This document shows, piece by piece, positions 53,124 to 62,620 of a stretch of 64,000 nucleotides of DNA (within the stretch, counting starts at the first letter, position 1; each line of letters begins with the position of its first letter). A program made the translations under genes and the position numbers. Origin of the DNA: Pseudorhodoferax sp. Leaf265. GTDB taxonomy: Bacteria; Pseudomonadota; Gammaproteobacteria; Burkholderiales; Burkholderiaceae_C. The stretch spans positions 251,823-315,822 of the forward strand of contig NZ_LMMT01000036.1 in assembly GCF_001422365.1 (NCBI RefSeq). Direction: 5' to 3'. Below the pieces are notes generated by a model. It was not told the origin of the DNA, did not search any database, and saw only the letters and a list, made by a program, of their open reading frames with translations.

Positions 53124-54227
53124 TTACCGCGGTACAGACGGTCGCAGGCTGCGCAACGCCTTGCCACCGAAATGCCGCGCCGCTGCCAGCAAGCCCCGCA
53201 GGCGCCTGGGGTGGAACGCAATCAGGCCGATGCGCTCACGCCGATGGCTCATCCAGTCCTTCTTGTACGCATCGTCGCCGGTTAAATAATCCACTTCACG
53301 GACGCGGTCCACGTCCATGACGTGCGCCATCAACGCTGCCGTCAACACCGACCCCGGCGAAAAACGCTCGAATCCCTCGACATAGGCCAGCTTGTAGATG
53401 TTGGCCTTGCCCGCATGGACCAGCCAGGCCTGGGCCGCGACGGGCTCGCCCTGCACGCGCAGCACACCGAGGCGCAGCCAGCCCTGTGCGGCCGCCAGGC
53501 GGATCAGCCCTGGCATGAACGCGGCGCAAGGCTCGGGGACCTTCCAACTGCGCTGGTACACGCTTTCGAAAGCGGCGATCTCCTCTTCCAGCTCCGGGCC
53601 GGCATCGGCCAGGATGCGCAGCACATGGCCTGCCCGCTGCAGCCGCCGGCGGCCGCGCTCGATGCTGTGGCGCAAGGGGGACGGCCGCTCGCGCAGGTAA
53701 TCGGAAAAACAGGCATGCGCGACTGGCAGATACCAGTTGCCGAAGCAGAAGTAGCGATCGACCCGGTAACCCGCAGCACGCAAGGCCGTGGCCATCGAGT
53801 CCACCCAAGGCGCCTCGGCATCGAGCGGCTGAAGATCGACCACGGCGCCTGAAGGATGGCCGCGCAGGGCTTCGGCGAGCAATGACCAGGCCGCCAACGC
53901 TGCGCCCTCGCCGACCGGACCGAACACGCTGCTGTAGTAGTTGCTCAGGCCGCGCACACCGTTTTCCGTCAAGGTCAGCGCCAGCGCGCAGCGCGCGCCT
54001 TGCAAGCCGGACGCCATCCCGACAAACCAGCACCTAGGCGCTGCCTCGAAACCGTGCCGAGCCAGATGCTGCAGCCACTCGACGGTCTGGAATACCTCGG
54101 CCGCTGGCGCCTGCGCAGTGGGGGAAGGCATCAGGAAGCCGCGCATTTGCACGAAATCGACCAGGATCTCCAAGCGCGGCCCGCCTGTCGGCGGCACTCC
54201 CCGCCCCTCGTCGGCGGCCGGCTGCAT
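53124..54227 (-). CDS. GNAT/CelD-like acyltransferase of the EPS locus
   Basis: A protein of about 367 residues with a C-terminal BioF2-like GNAT domain: PSPLRHSIERGRRRLQRAG near 200, ESVYQRSWK, then AAQAWLVHAGKANIYKLAYVEGFERFSPGSVLTAALM and DYLTGDDAYKKDWM. These are the marks of Acetyltransf_6 (CelD/BcsL-like) proteins found in exopolysaccharide and exosortase loci. The substrate is unknown. The start is unsure: I use the ATG at 54227; a TTG at 54251 would add eight residues, and neither has a good ribosome binding site. It follows the second pyruvyltransferase gene and converges on the hydrolase genes. Confidence 0.75.
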   Translation of the reverse strand: MQPAADEGRGVPPTGGPRLEILVDFVQMRGFLMPSPTAQAPAAEVFQTVEWLQHLARHGFEAAPRCWFVGMASGLQGARCALALTLTENGVRGLSNYYSSVFGPVGEGAALAAWSLLAEALRGHPSGAVVDLQPLDAEAPWVDSMATALRAAGYRVDRYFCFGNWYLPVAHACFSDYLRERPSPLRHSIERGRRRLQRAGHVLRILADAGPELEEEIAAFESVYQRSWKVPEPCAAFMPGLIRLAAAQGWLRLGVLRVQGEPVAAQAWLVHAGKANIYKLAYVEGFERFSPGSVLTAALMAHVMDVDRVREVDYLTGDDAYKKDWMSHRRERIGLIAFHPRRLRGLLAAARHFGGKALRSLRPSVPR

Positions 54228-54254
54228 CACCGGCGTCCGCACCGGCCGCAACTG

Positions 54255-55166
54255 TCAGGCGACATGTTGGCCCGCGGCAAACTCGTCCATCGTCGCAAGA
54301 ATGCGCCGCCGGGCTTCGTGGTGGGCATGGTCCGGACTCAGCACCACCCCAGCCCTGTCACGGCAATCCGCCAGGCGCTCGAGCAACGGCCCCATGGCCT
54401 GGTCGGCATTGTTGTCCGGCAGCGGCGGAGTCCACTTCGACCCGTCCATGCCGACCCGCATGAGCTTCTTTTTCAGGTTGCTCTTGAAAACCTCCTCGCG
54501 ACTGCGGAACTGCTCGACATCCCAGACCTCCGGCAATGTCTCCGGCTGGTAATCCAATGCCAGGGATTCCGCCCAATCCTGCCATTTGAAATCCAGGATG
54601 TGGGAATATGCCTTGACCGGAACCCAGGGTATCCGCAGCGCATCGGCAACGATGGCGGCATGCATGGCCTCTGCAATCACAAACTTGCTACGGCACATCT
54701 TGAACATGGTCTCGTGGATGTCATCTGCCGGATCGAGATAAACCAGGCCGAGCTTCTTGCATATCGCGCGCCAGTCGGCTCGCCAAATACTGTCGTGGTG
54801 AGGCATGTAGCAAATGGATGACGCCTGCCGCGGCCGCCGGTCAAGCAAATCGGCAACCAGAATTCCCGGATCTGTGATCGCCTTGTCGACCGGTAGATTC
54901 ATGCGGGCCGCGGTTTTGGGGCCGCGCACAAACACAAAACTCCAATCCTCACTGACCGGCGCAGCGCCGTGGTATCCGGCCCCCGAGCCACAAACCCAGA
55001 TCTTGCCATCACGGGGTGCTCGGTCATTGATCAGCGTTCCAATGCCGAGAAAATGGTCTGGCGCTTGATCGTCGAATATCCCAGGGTACAGGGAATACCA
55101 AATCCAGGGATTGAGGTCATCGCCAAAATTACCTCGCCCATCCCGGTAGTAAAACAGCTTCAGCAA
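54255..55166 (-). CDS. Second polysaccharide pyruvyltransferase family protein
   Basis: A 303-residue short member of PF04230. The start LFYYRDGRGNFGDDLNPWIW, the middle CGSGAGYHG and FVRGPKTA, and VIAEAMHAAIVADALRIPWVPV (with the family His) are typical. It starts with TTG at 55166, decided by GCGAGGAATAA just upstream. It differs clearly from the 423-residue family member at 42500-43771, so the locus may place two separate pyruvyl groups, or one of them may act on another acceptor. It is divergent from the deacetylase fusion gene across 83 bases. Confidence 0.83.
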   Translation of the reverse strand: MLKLFYYRDGRGNFGDDLNPWIWYSLYPGIFDDQAPDHFLGIGTLINDRAPRDGKIWVCGSGAGYHGAAPVSEDWSFVFVRGPKTAARMNLPVDKAITDPGILVADLLDRRPRQASSICYMPHHDSIWRADWRAICKKLGLVYLDPADDIHETMFKMCRSKFVIAEAMHAAIVADALRIPWVPVKAYSHILDFKWQDWAESLALDYQPETLPEVWDVEQFRSREEVFKSNLKKKLMRVGMDGSKWTPPLPDNNADQAMGPLLERLADCRDRAGVVLSPDHAHHEARRRILATMDEFAAGQHVA

Positions 55167-55249
55167 TTATTCCTCGCAAATGGTCAAAACGAACATCGAC
55201 ATGCAGCCGCAGCTGCGCATGCTATCCTCGCCCGGGCAAAGGGAAGAAA

Positions 55250-57460
55250 ATGCAGTTCGGCGACTTGGCACTCAAGATTCTTGCACAGGAAAAATTGTCG
55301 GTCCTGCTGTTTCACGCGGTACCGAGCACGACCACTGAGCTGGTCAATGACCTGACGCTTGCGTCTTTTGAACGGGTGATCGACTACGTCAGCGAGCACT
55401 TCACCGTGGTGCCGCTGGACGAGGCCGCCGGGGCGTTGAAGACAGGACGTCTGCCCCGCAGGGCCGCCTGCATCACGTTCGACGATGGCTATGACAGCTG
55501 GCTGAGCGGCGCAGCGCCCCTGCTGCGCCAACGCAACCTGCACGCCACATTTTTCATCACAACAGGCCAATTCGACGACGAGCGCATGTGGCATGAGCGC
55601 GTTGCCCATGCATTGACCAACCACGCAGGCCCTGTACTCGATCTGCCCGGCTTCGGGTTGCCTCAGGTGCCGTTGGGGCAACTTTCGGAGAGGCGTCGGG
55701 CATTGAGCATGGTGGAGCAGTTGCTCAAGTACCAGCCGCTGGATGTGCGCGACAAGCTTCTGCACGCGCTGGAAGCCTCCGCCGGAACACGGCAAGACCA
55801 GCTTTGCCGCATGACCGTGGAACAGTTGCGCGATCTGCATGCGCAAGGCTTTGGCATAGGAGCGCACACGGTGCGCCATCCCATTCTCTCCCTCTGCGAC
55901 GACGACGCCGCCATGCAAGAGATCGGCGGAGCGCGCGAAGTGCTGGAGCACCTTCTGCATGCACCGGTCAAGGCGTTTGCCTATCCCAACGGCCGTCCCG
56001 GCGTGGATTTCCGTGCTGAACACGTGCGCATGGTTCAGGCAGCCGGCTATACCCACGCAGTGACCACCGAGGGCGGGGCGGCCAATCGGCAGACGTCCGT
56101 TTTCGAGATTCCCAGGTTCACACCATGGGGGCCGTCGGACGTGCAGATGGGCGTCCAAATGGCGCGCAATCTGATGACCAAATCACGCCGCGTGTTGGTG
56201 GCGCCGGGCGGCATACCGGCTCAGGACGCAACAGTGGCGGGCGGGCGCGACACCCGGCCGCTGGTCGCGTTCGTGGAAAACGGGGCGGGATTCGGCGGCG
56301 CCGTGGTGGCACTGCAGACGCTGCTGAGCAACTCCAATGCAACCGGGTACCGCTACCACGTCGTGACCAACATGCCTGTTGGCGATTTCACGCAGACCGC
56401 CGAGCGGTCGGTGGTGATTCCGGACCGTGCTGTCGACTACCGCGCCATCGCTCGCCGCGTCCGGGCTCGCCTGGGTTCGGGCCCGCTTGCCAGGGGCGTG
56501 CTGTTCGCGCTAGGACGGGCCGACGACCTCACCAACCGGCTACCGTACTTCGTGCGGCTGGTGGCGCACCTGCTGAAGGTGCGGCCCGCGATCGTCCACG
56601 GCAACAACGATCCCAGTGCCAATCGCGAGGCCATGATGGCCGCCAGATTGCTGGGCATTCCCTACATCCAGCATGTGCGCGGGTCGGTGAACGACAGCCT
56701 GGCGCTGCCGATGATGCGCAACGGGCCGGCGACCTTCATTCCGGTGTCGAGGTGGCTGACAGGCGAATTGCTGCGCAGCGGCGTTCCCGCCGAGCGGATA
56801 CGGCACATCTACGACGGGATCGATCTTCAGGAACGTCCGACGTCGGAGACGGCGTCGGACCTGCGCGCCGAACTCGGCCTTCCCGAGGACACCATTCTCA
56901 TTGCGATGGTGGGCATGTTGGTGGCTTGGAAGGGGCAGGACCTGTTCCTCGACGCCCTGGCCGCCGTCAAGCCCTCCTCCACAACCCAACTCGTCGCACT
57001 GGTCGTCGGAGACACGCCGGAGCGGGGAGACGCCAGCTATGCGCGCGGGCTGCATGCGCAAGCAGACGAACTGGGACTAAGAGATCGGGTTCGGTTTCTG
57101 GGGCGCCGCAACGACCTGCAGTCCCTGTTGCCGCAAATTGACATCTGTGTATCGGCGTCGACTTCGCCCGAACCGCTTGGCCTGGTGATGCTGGAAGCGC
57201 TCGCGCACGGCTGCCTGTTCGTCGGGCCGGCCTTCGGCGCCGCCTGCGAGGTGACTGAGGACGGAACGACCGGTTTCCTCTTCACGCCCGGGTCTGCCGC
57301 TTCTCTGGCAGCCAAACTGGAGTTGGCCATCGAACGAGCGACCACACCGGACGCGGTGGCCCAACAAGATGGACGCGACTTGATCGATCGCCAGTTTTCG
57401 GGTGCACGCTGCGCACGCATCACTTCGTGGGTCCACCAGCATCTGCTCGACGCCCGGTAG
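55250..57460 (+). CDS. Polysaccharide deacetylase-glycosyltransferase fusion
   Basis: A 736-residue two-domain protein. Residues 1 to about 320 form a NodB-type deacetylase: Asp78/Asp79 in ITFDDGYDSW and His206/His210 in GAHTVRHP. Residues about 335-736 form a GT4 glycosyltransferase: FVENGAGFGGAVVALQTLL at the start, NVDPSAN-like HGNNDPSANREAMMAARLLGIP, and the nucleotide-sugar site STSPEPLGLVMLEALAHGCLFVGP. No export signal is present, so both parts are probably cytoplasmic and act on a lipid-linked intermediate. A GGGAAG site precedes the ATG. It converges on the O-antigen ligase gene with 19 bases between. Confidence 0.85.
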   Translation: MQFGDLALKILAQEKLSVLLFHAVPSTTTELVNDLTLASFERVIDYVSEHFTVVPLDEAAGALKTGRLPRRAACITFDDGYDSWLSGAAPLLRQRNLHATFFITTGQFDDERMWHERVAHALTNHAGPVLDLPGFGLPQVPLGQLSERRRALSMVEQLLKYQPLDVRDKLLHALEASAGTRQDQLCRMTVEQLRDLHAQGFGIGAHTVRHPILSLCDDDAAMQEIGGAREVLEHLLHAPVKAFAYPNGRPGVDFRAEHVRMVQAAGYTHAVTTEGGAANRQTSVFEIPRFTPWGPSDVQMGVQMARNLMTKSRRVLVAPGGIPAQDATVAGGRDTRPLVAFVENGAGFGGAVVALQTLLSNSNATGYRYHVVTNMPVGDFTQTAERSVVIPDRAVDYRAIARRVRARLGSGPLARGVLFALGRADDLTNRLPYFVRLVAHLLKVRPAIVHGNNDPSANREAMMAARLLGIPYIQHVRGSVNDSLALPMMRNGPATFIPVSRWLTGELLRSGVPAERIRHIYDGIDLQERPTSETASDLRAELGLPEDTILIAMVGMLVAWKGQDLFLDALAAVKPSSTTQLVALVVGDTPERGDASYARGLHAQADELGLRDRVRFLGRRNDLQSLLPQIDICVSASTSPEPLGLVMLEALAHGCLFVGPAFGAACEVTEDGTTGFLFTPGSAASLAAKLELAIERATTPDAVAQQDGRDLIDRQFSGARCARITSWVHQHLLDAR

Positions 57461-57479
57461 GCGGGCGCCGTCGATGGCG

Positions 57480-58847
57480 CTACGGCGCCTGCAGGCGCTT
57501 GTCCGCTCCAGCCGGCTCTGACGCAACGCGCACCCCGGGGAGCGAGCGTCCCGACGCCGGGCGCAATTGCGCGAGCACGTACTGACGCAGCGCCTCCAGG
57601 AGGCAGACCACGACGTAGTACGTTTCGAAATAGGCCAGGCTCACACCAGCGCCGCCCACGGTAAAGGCAAAGCAGGACAGGGCCAGGGCGTCGGACATGT
57701 CCCGGGCCCACAGAAGGTCGCTCCTGTAGGCCGTCATCCGACGAATCTGCAACGCCGTGACAAAGGCATTGCCCATGATGGCCAGGAACAGCAACAGCCC
57801 CACAAACCCATGGTCTCCGAGAACCTCGAAATAGATGCTGTGCGCAGCACGCGCATGGGTCGACAGACTCGCCGATCCCAGTAGGCCCCCCAACAGCCCA
57901 TCGGACGGTCGCACCCCAAACCAAAGTTCCCCGGACTGCATTGCATGGAAGCCCGTGCCGAAAACCGGGTTCTGCAATGCAAGCGCCGTGGCGACGTTCC
58001 AGGCCTCCACACGCCCCATGAATGACGCATCCTGGTCTGCGCTGCCAATGGTTTCGATCCGTTGGAACCACGACTCGGGACTGAGTACGAGCACCAGAGC
58101 CACGCCCAGCATCACGAACAAGGAAGCCATCCCTTTGCGCCGCGAGGTCAGCATCAGCATGAATGCCAGCAACGCCATGGCAAGAAAGGCGCCGCGCGAC
58201 CTGGAACCGATGACCGCGAGCACGGTGGCCAGCAAGACCCCGAGAAACCCCCACCGTACCAGCCGGACTTTCGAGTACTGGTACAGATAAAGCAGGATGG
58301 GCAAGGCCATCACGAGGGCGACACCGAAATGGTTGTTGTCGCTCATCTTGGTGCCTGGCAAGCCGATGATCTTGTGGCCGCCCGCCGTGACCAGCGTTTT
58401 CAGGCCTTCGGCCAAGCCATGGAAGCCCAGACCCAGTGCGATCGCAATGAGCATCGCGTGCAGGCGCAGGCGCGAGTTCACGAATAAGAACATCACGAGG
58501 CAGTACGTGATCGACTTCAGCAGGTCCGTGTAGATCGAGAAATTGTTGCGCGCGCTGGCATCCGCCAGCACGGCGCTGACCGTGACGTGGGCCACGAACA
58601 GCAAGATCAGGACGGAAGTCCTGTTGAGCCGGAACGGACTCTTGTCGACGCTTTTGCCGACCACAAGCAGCAGCAAGGTGACCAGCGCAAAAAATAGGTT
58701 GTAGCGCAGCGACCCCATGAATCCCCACATGTAGTAGGGAACGGCGATCACCGAAGTCCAGCCCCAGACAAGGTAAGCCGCGAAGGCATTGGACAACGCG
58801 ATGGGGACGATGATCATCATCATCCCCAGCATCATGAGGTCACGCAT
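57480..58847 (-). CDS. O-antigen ligase-like protein, exosortase A-associated
   Basis: A 455-residue polytopic membrane protein with about ten hydrophobic segments and one large periplasmic loop (about residues 270-345). Family-type residues are in GLPGTKMSDNNHFGVALVMALPILL near 165 and HARAAHSIYFEVLGDHGFVGLLLFL near 338. It matches the putative O-glycosylation ligase group found with exosortase A. It could transfer the glycan to protein or lipid, or polymerise it. It is the last gene of a leftward operon; its ATG overlaps the end of a 59-residue membrane protein gene by 8 bases. Confidence 0.85.
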   Translation of the reverse strand: MRDLMMLGMMMIIVPIALSNAFAAYLVWGWTSVIAVPYYMWGFMGSLRYNLFFALVTLLLLVVGKSVDKSPFRLNRTSVLILLFVAHVTVSAVLADASARNNFSIYTDLLKSITYCLVMFLFVNSRLRLHAMLIAIALGLGFHGLAEGLKTLVTAGGHKIIGLPGTKMSDNNHFGVALVMALPILLYLYQYSKVRLVRWGFLGVLLATVLAVIGSRSRGAFLAMALLAFMLMLTSRRKGMASLFVMLGVALVLVLSPESWFQRIETIGSADQDASFMGRVEAWNVATALALQNPVFGTGFHAMQSGELWFGVRPSDGLLGGLLGSASLSTHARAAHSIYFEVLGDHGFVGLLLFLAIMGNAFVTALQIRRMTAYRSDLLWARDMSDALALSCFAFTVGGAGVSLAYFETYYVVVCLLEALRQYVLAQLRPASGRSLPGVRVASEPAGADKRLQAP

Positions 58848-59019
58848 CGGGGGCGCCCTTCTGTGCTCGCAGACCGCGCTGGACGTCGTCCGTCTTGGCG
58901 TTCAGGTAGGACAGCACGCCCAGATCACGCGCCTGCGCGGGCTTTCGGTCCGCGCGGCGGACGGCCAGGATCAGGAGCACCAGGAAGATGACATCCAGCG
59001 TGAACAGCGCGGCTTCCAT
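58840..59019 (-). CDS. Small membrane protein, 59 residues
   Basis: A short frame between wecC and the O-antigen ligase gene, starting 18 bases after the wecC stop. The protein begins MEAALFTLDVIFLVLLILAV, a single membrane helix (residues 5-20). A basic and polar cytoplasmic tail follows (RRADRKPAQARDLGVLSYL, ending QKGAPDA). It overlaps the ligase start by 8 bases, so translational coupling is likely. The tight fit between the two genes is the main evidence. No family was recognised; it may assist the ligase. Confidence 0.65.
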   Translation of the reverse strand: MEAALFTLDVIFLVLLILAVRRADRKPAQARDLGVLSYLNAKTDDVQRGLRAQKGAPDA

Positions 59020-59037
59020 GTGGGTGCTCTGCGCCCC

Positions 59038-60258
59038 TCAGCGCCAGATCCCGCGCGTATCGATCACGATCTTGTCCTTGATCGCCTCCCTGTCGATCGC
59101 CTTGAACTCCTCGTGGTCGACCAGCAGCAACAGGATGTCGGCGTTCTTCATCACGTGCTTGAGGTCGTGCAGCGGAATGTCGGTCTTGTCAGCCGCGACA
59201 TTGGGGTCGCAGGCCAGCACCTGGCCCACGTTCTCGGCGATCAGGTCGCGCACGATGTCCAGTGAGGGCGATTCGCGCAGATCGTCGATATTGGCCTTGA
59301 AGGTCAGGCCCAGGCAACCGATCACGGGCGACTTGAAGCGCTCGGCCTTGGCCTTGACGCGCTCGATGACCCAGTGCGGCTTGGCGTCGTTGACCTCGCG
59401 TGCGGTCTTGATCAGGCGCGACTGCACCGGCGCGCTGGACACGATGAACCACGGGTCGACCGCGATGCAGTGGCCACCCACACCGGGGCCCGGCTGCAGG
59501 ATGTTCACACGTGGGTGGCGGTTGGCCAGCGCGATGGTTTCCCAGACGTTCACGCCCAGGTGGTCGCAGACCAGCGAGAGCTCGTTGGCGAAAGCGATGT
59601 TCACGTCACGGAACGAATTCTCGACGAGCTTGGACAGCTCGGCCGTGCGGCTGTCGGTCTCCAGGATCGCGCCGTTGCAGAAGGTCTTGTAGAGCTCACG
59701 CGCCTTGGCCACGGCCGCCTTGCTGGTGCCGCCGATGATGCGGTCGTTGTCGACCAGTTCGCGCAGGATGTGGCCGGGCAGCACGCGCTCGGGGCAGTGC
59801 GCGGCATGCACCTTGCCTTGGAGTTCGGGACGCGCCTCGACGATGGTTTTCTCGATGAACTCGGTCGTTCCTACCGGCGAGGTGGACTCGAGGATCACGA
59901 GGTTGCCTTCGCGCAGGAAAGGCGTGATGGCCTTGGTGGCGGCTTCCACGTACGACAGGTCCGGCGCCTTGGGGTTGCCGTTCTCTTCCTTGAACGGCGT
60001 GGGCACGGCGATGATGAAGGTGTCGCCCTCTTCCGGTGTCAGCGAGGCCTTGAGATTGCCGCTGTTGACGGCCGAGCGCACCAGCACGTCCAGGTCGGGC
60101 TCGATGATGTGGATGCGGCCGGAGTTGATGGTGTCCACGGCGGACTTGTTGACGTCTACGCCCAGCACGCTGTGGCCCTTGGTGGCCAGCATGGAGGCGG
60201 TGGGCAGGCCGATGTAGCCCAGGCCCATGACGATGATTTTCTGCAGTACGTGGGCCAT
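59038..60258 (-). CDS. wecC: UDP-N-acetyl-D-mannosamine dehydrogenase
   Basis: A 406-residue member of the UDP-glucose/GDP-mannose dehydrogenase family. The NAD motif is VMGLGYIGLPTASMLA at residues 10-25. The catalytic Cys lies in GVGGHCIAVDPWF, the form found in UDP-ManNAc dehydrogenases rather than in Ugd (GGSCFPKD). It makes UDP-ManNAcA from the product of the adjacent wecB enzyme. The stop and start of wecB and wecC overlap (TGATG), so they are co-translated. This indicates N-acetylmannosaminuronic acid in the polymer. Confidence 0.93.
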   Translation of the reverse strand: MAHVLQKIIVMGLGYIGLPTASMLATKGHSVLGVDVNKSAVDTINSGRIHIIEPDLDVLVRSAVNSGNLKASLTPEEGDTFIIAVPTPFKEENGNPKAPDLSYVEAATKAITPFLREGNLVILESTSPVGTTEFIEKTIVEARPELQGKVHAAHCPERVLPGHILRELVDNDRIIGGTSKAAVAKARELYKTFCNGAILETDSRTAELSKLVENSFRDVNIAFANELSLVCDHLGVNVWETIALANRHPRVNILQPGPGVGGHCIAVDPWFIVSSAPVQSRLIKTAREVNDAKPHWVIERVKAKAERFKSPVIGCLGLTFKANIDDLRESPSLDIVRDLIAENVGQVLACDPNVAADKTDIPLHDLKHVMKNADILLLLVDHEEFKAIDREAIKDKIVIDTRGIWR

Positions 60259-61397
60259 CAGCGGCTCTCTTTCCAGGACAAAACAGCTTCAAGAATGCGG
60301 CCGACGGCCTGGCCGTCGCCGTAGGGATTGTGGGCCCGGGACATGCGCGTGTAGGCCTCGGCATCGTTCAAGAGGTGCAGGGTCTCGCGCACGATGGCCT
60401 CGCGCGAGGTGCCCACCAGCCGAACGGTGCCCGCCTGCACGGCCTCCGGCCGCTCGGTGATGTCGCGCATGACGAGGACCGGCTTGCCCAGCGAAGGCGC
60501 TTCCTCCTGCACGCCACCTGAGTCGGTGATGATCAAATAAGCGCGGTCCATCAGGTGCACGAAGGGCAGGTAGTCGACCGGCTCGATCAGGTGCACGTTG
60601 GACAGGCCGCGCGTGGCCAGGATCTCCTGCACCGGCTTGCGCACGTTGGGGTTCATGTGCACCGGGTAGAGAACCTCCACGTCCGGCTGGCCGGCAGCGA
60701 TATCGGCCAGCGCGTGGCAGATGTTCTCGAAGCCTTCGCCAAAGTTCTCGCGGCGGTGGCCGGTCACCAGGATCAGCCGGCGCGAGGGGTCGAGGAAGCT
60801 GAAGCGCTCCTGCATCTGCTGCTTGAGGGCCGCGTCGGTGCGCAGCTTGTCCACCACGGTCAGCAATGCGTCCACCACCGTGTTGCCTGTCACGACGATG
60901 CTCGCGGGCGCCACGCCCTCGCGCAGCAGGTTGTCACGCGACATGGCGGTCGGGGCGAAGTGCAGGTCGGCCACCGCCCCCGTCACCTTGCGGTTGATCT
61001 CCTCCGGGAAGGGCGCGTACTTGTTGCCGGTGCGCAGGCCCGCTTCCACATGGCCGACCGCAGCACGCGCGTAGTAGGCGGCCAGGCTGGTCGCCAGCGT
61101 GGTGGTGGTGTCCCCGTGCACGAGCACGAGGTCGGGCTTCTCGGCCGCCAGCACGCTCTTGAGGCCCGCCAGGATGTTGCCCGTCACGTCGTACAGATCC
61201 TGGTTGGGCTTCATGACGTTCAGGTCGTGCTGCGGCACGATCTCGAACAGGCGCAGCACCTGGTCGAGCATCTCGCGGTGCTGGGCGGTCACGCAGACCA
61301 CGGTCTGCAGCCGGTCGGCTGCCGCCTGGAAGCCCTTGACCACGGGTGCCATCTTGATGGCCTCCGGGCGGGTTCCGAACACGATCAAGACCTTCAT
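60258..61397 (-). CDS. wecB: UDP-N-acetylglucosamine 2-epimerase (non-hydrolysing)
   Basis: A 379-residue epimerase converting UDP-GlcNAc to UDP-ManNAc. Typical stretches are [18 protein letters not shown] at the start, [46 protein letters not shown] and the late [30 protein letters not shown]. All are in place and the length is standard. It overlaps wecC by one base and the upstream glycosyltransferase gene by four bases (reading order: glycosyltransferase, wecB, wecC). Confidence 0.95.
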   Translation of the reverse strand: MKVLIVFGTRPEAIKMAPVVKGFQAAADRLQTVVCVTAQHREMLDQVLRLFEIVPQHDLNVMKPNQDLYDVTGNILAGLKSVLAAEKPDLVLVHGDTTTTLATSLAAYYARAAVGHVEAGLRTGNKYAPFPEEINRKVTGAVADLHFAPTAMSRDNLLREGVAPASIVVTGNTVVDALLTVVDKLRTDAALKQQMQERFSFLDPSRRLILVTGHRRENFGEGFENICHALADIAAGQPDVEVLYPVHMNPNVRKPVQEILATRGLSNVHLIEPVDYLPFVHLMDRAYLIITDSGGVQEEAPSLGKPVLVMRDITERPEAVQAGTVRLVGTSREAIVRETLHLLNDAEAYTRMSRAHNPYGDGQAVGRILEAVLSWKESR

Positions 61398-62611
61398 CGA
61401 CTCCCTTTCCGCGTCAGCCGCTCGAACGGCTCCCTGTAGTTGGCAACGCTGTTGCGCCAGTTGCGCACCTGCTCGACATGGCGGCGCCCGGCGGCCTTGA
61501 ATGCGGGCCAGCGCTCGCGCTGTTGCAAGAGGTCCAGCACGGCCTCGGCCAATGCACCGGCATCGTCCGCCTTGAACAGCACGCCGGTGCGGTCATGCTC
61601 CACCAGCTCCTTGTGTCCGCCAACGTCGGACGCCACAAACAAGCGCCCCTGCGCCATGGCTTCCAGCGGCTTGAGCGGCGTCACCAGTTCGGTCAGGCGC
61701 ATCGAATGTCGCGGATAGGCCAGCACGTCGATCAGGTCGTAGTAGCGGCTCACGTCCTTGTGCGGGACCCGGCCCGTGAAGAGGATGCGGTCCGCCAGCC
61801 CCAGCTGCGCGGCCTGGGCCCGCAGATTATCGTCCTGCGGCCCACCTCCGACGAGCAACATGCGCAGCGCGGGCTCCTTGTCGAGCAAGCGCGGCATGGC
61901 AGCGACCAGCAGGTCCAGCCCCTCGTAGGCATAGAACGAGCCGATGAAGCCGACCACCGGCGCGCCGGGCACCAGGCCCAGGCGCTGCTGCAGGGCCGCG
62001 TCCGGCGGGCTGGAGAGCTGGAACGATTCCACATCCACGGCGTTGGGCACCACGCCGACCTTGGCGCTGGGAATGCCGCGCGCCACGATGTCGGCGCGCA
62101 GGCCCTCGCAGATCGTGAAGACATGGTCGGCCTGGCGCACGGCGTGGGTCTCCAGCGCACGCGTGAGCCGGTAACGCAGGCTGCCCTCGCGCGTGGTGCC
62201 ATGGTCGACGGACGCATCCTCCCAGAAGGCGCGGATCTCGTAGGTGACGGGAATTCCGCGCCGGCGCCCCACTTTGAGCGCCGGCAGCACGTTGAGCACC
62301 GGCGAATGAGCGTGGATCAGGTCGGGCTTGACCTCCTGCACCACCTGGTCGATGCGCGTCTCGAGCTGGCGCATCAGCGCCCATTCGCGCGCCACCGGGA
62401 AGCGGTCCAGCACGGACGGCTGCGGCGGGGTGCGGAAGAAGGAGAAGCCTTCGGATTCCTCCACGGCATGCACATCTCCCTCCTGCTTGGGCGAAGTCAG
62501 GTGGAAGGTTTCCCAGCCCAACGCGCGTTGCTCGCGCAGCAGCGCCGCCGAGCGGAAGGTGTAGCCGCTGTGCAGTGGCAGTGAGTGGTCGAAGATGTGC
62601 AGGATGCGCAT
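61394..62611 (-). CDS. Glycosyltransferase, exosortase A-associated (GT4)
   Basis: A 405-residue GT4 enzyme. It starts [21 protein letters not shown] and has the C-terminal site [42 protein letters not shown]. These are features of the Daro_2409-type glycosyltransferases found in PEP-CTERM/exosortase A loci. The sugar is unknown. It is 9 bases after the next glycosyltransferase gene and overlaps wecB by four bases, in one leftward operon. Confidence 0.87.
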   Translation of the reverse strand: MRILHIFDHSLPLHSGYTFRSAALLREQRALGWETFHLTSPKQEGDVHAVEESEGFSFFRTPPQPSVLDRFPVAREWALMRQLETRIDQVVQEVKPDLIHAHSPVLNVLPALKVGRRRGIPVTYEIRAFWEDASVDHGTTREGSLRYRLTRALETHAVRQADHVFTICEGLRADIVARGIPSAKVGVVPNAVDVESFQLSSPPDAALQQRLGLVPGAPVVGFIGSFYAYEGLDLLVAAMPRLLDKEPALRMLLVGGGPQDDNLRAQAAQLGLADRILFTGRVPHKDVSRYYDLIDVLAYPRHSMRLTELVTPLKPLEAMAQGRLFVASDVGGHKELVEHDRTGVLFKADDAGALAEAVLDLLQQRERWPAFKAAGRRHVEQVRNWRNSVANYREPFERLTRKGSR

Positions 62612-62620
62612 GGAAGAAGC

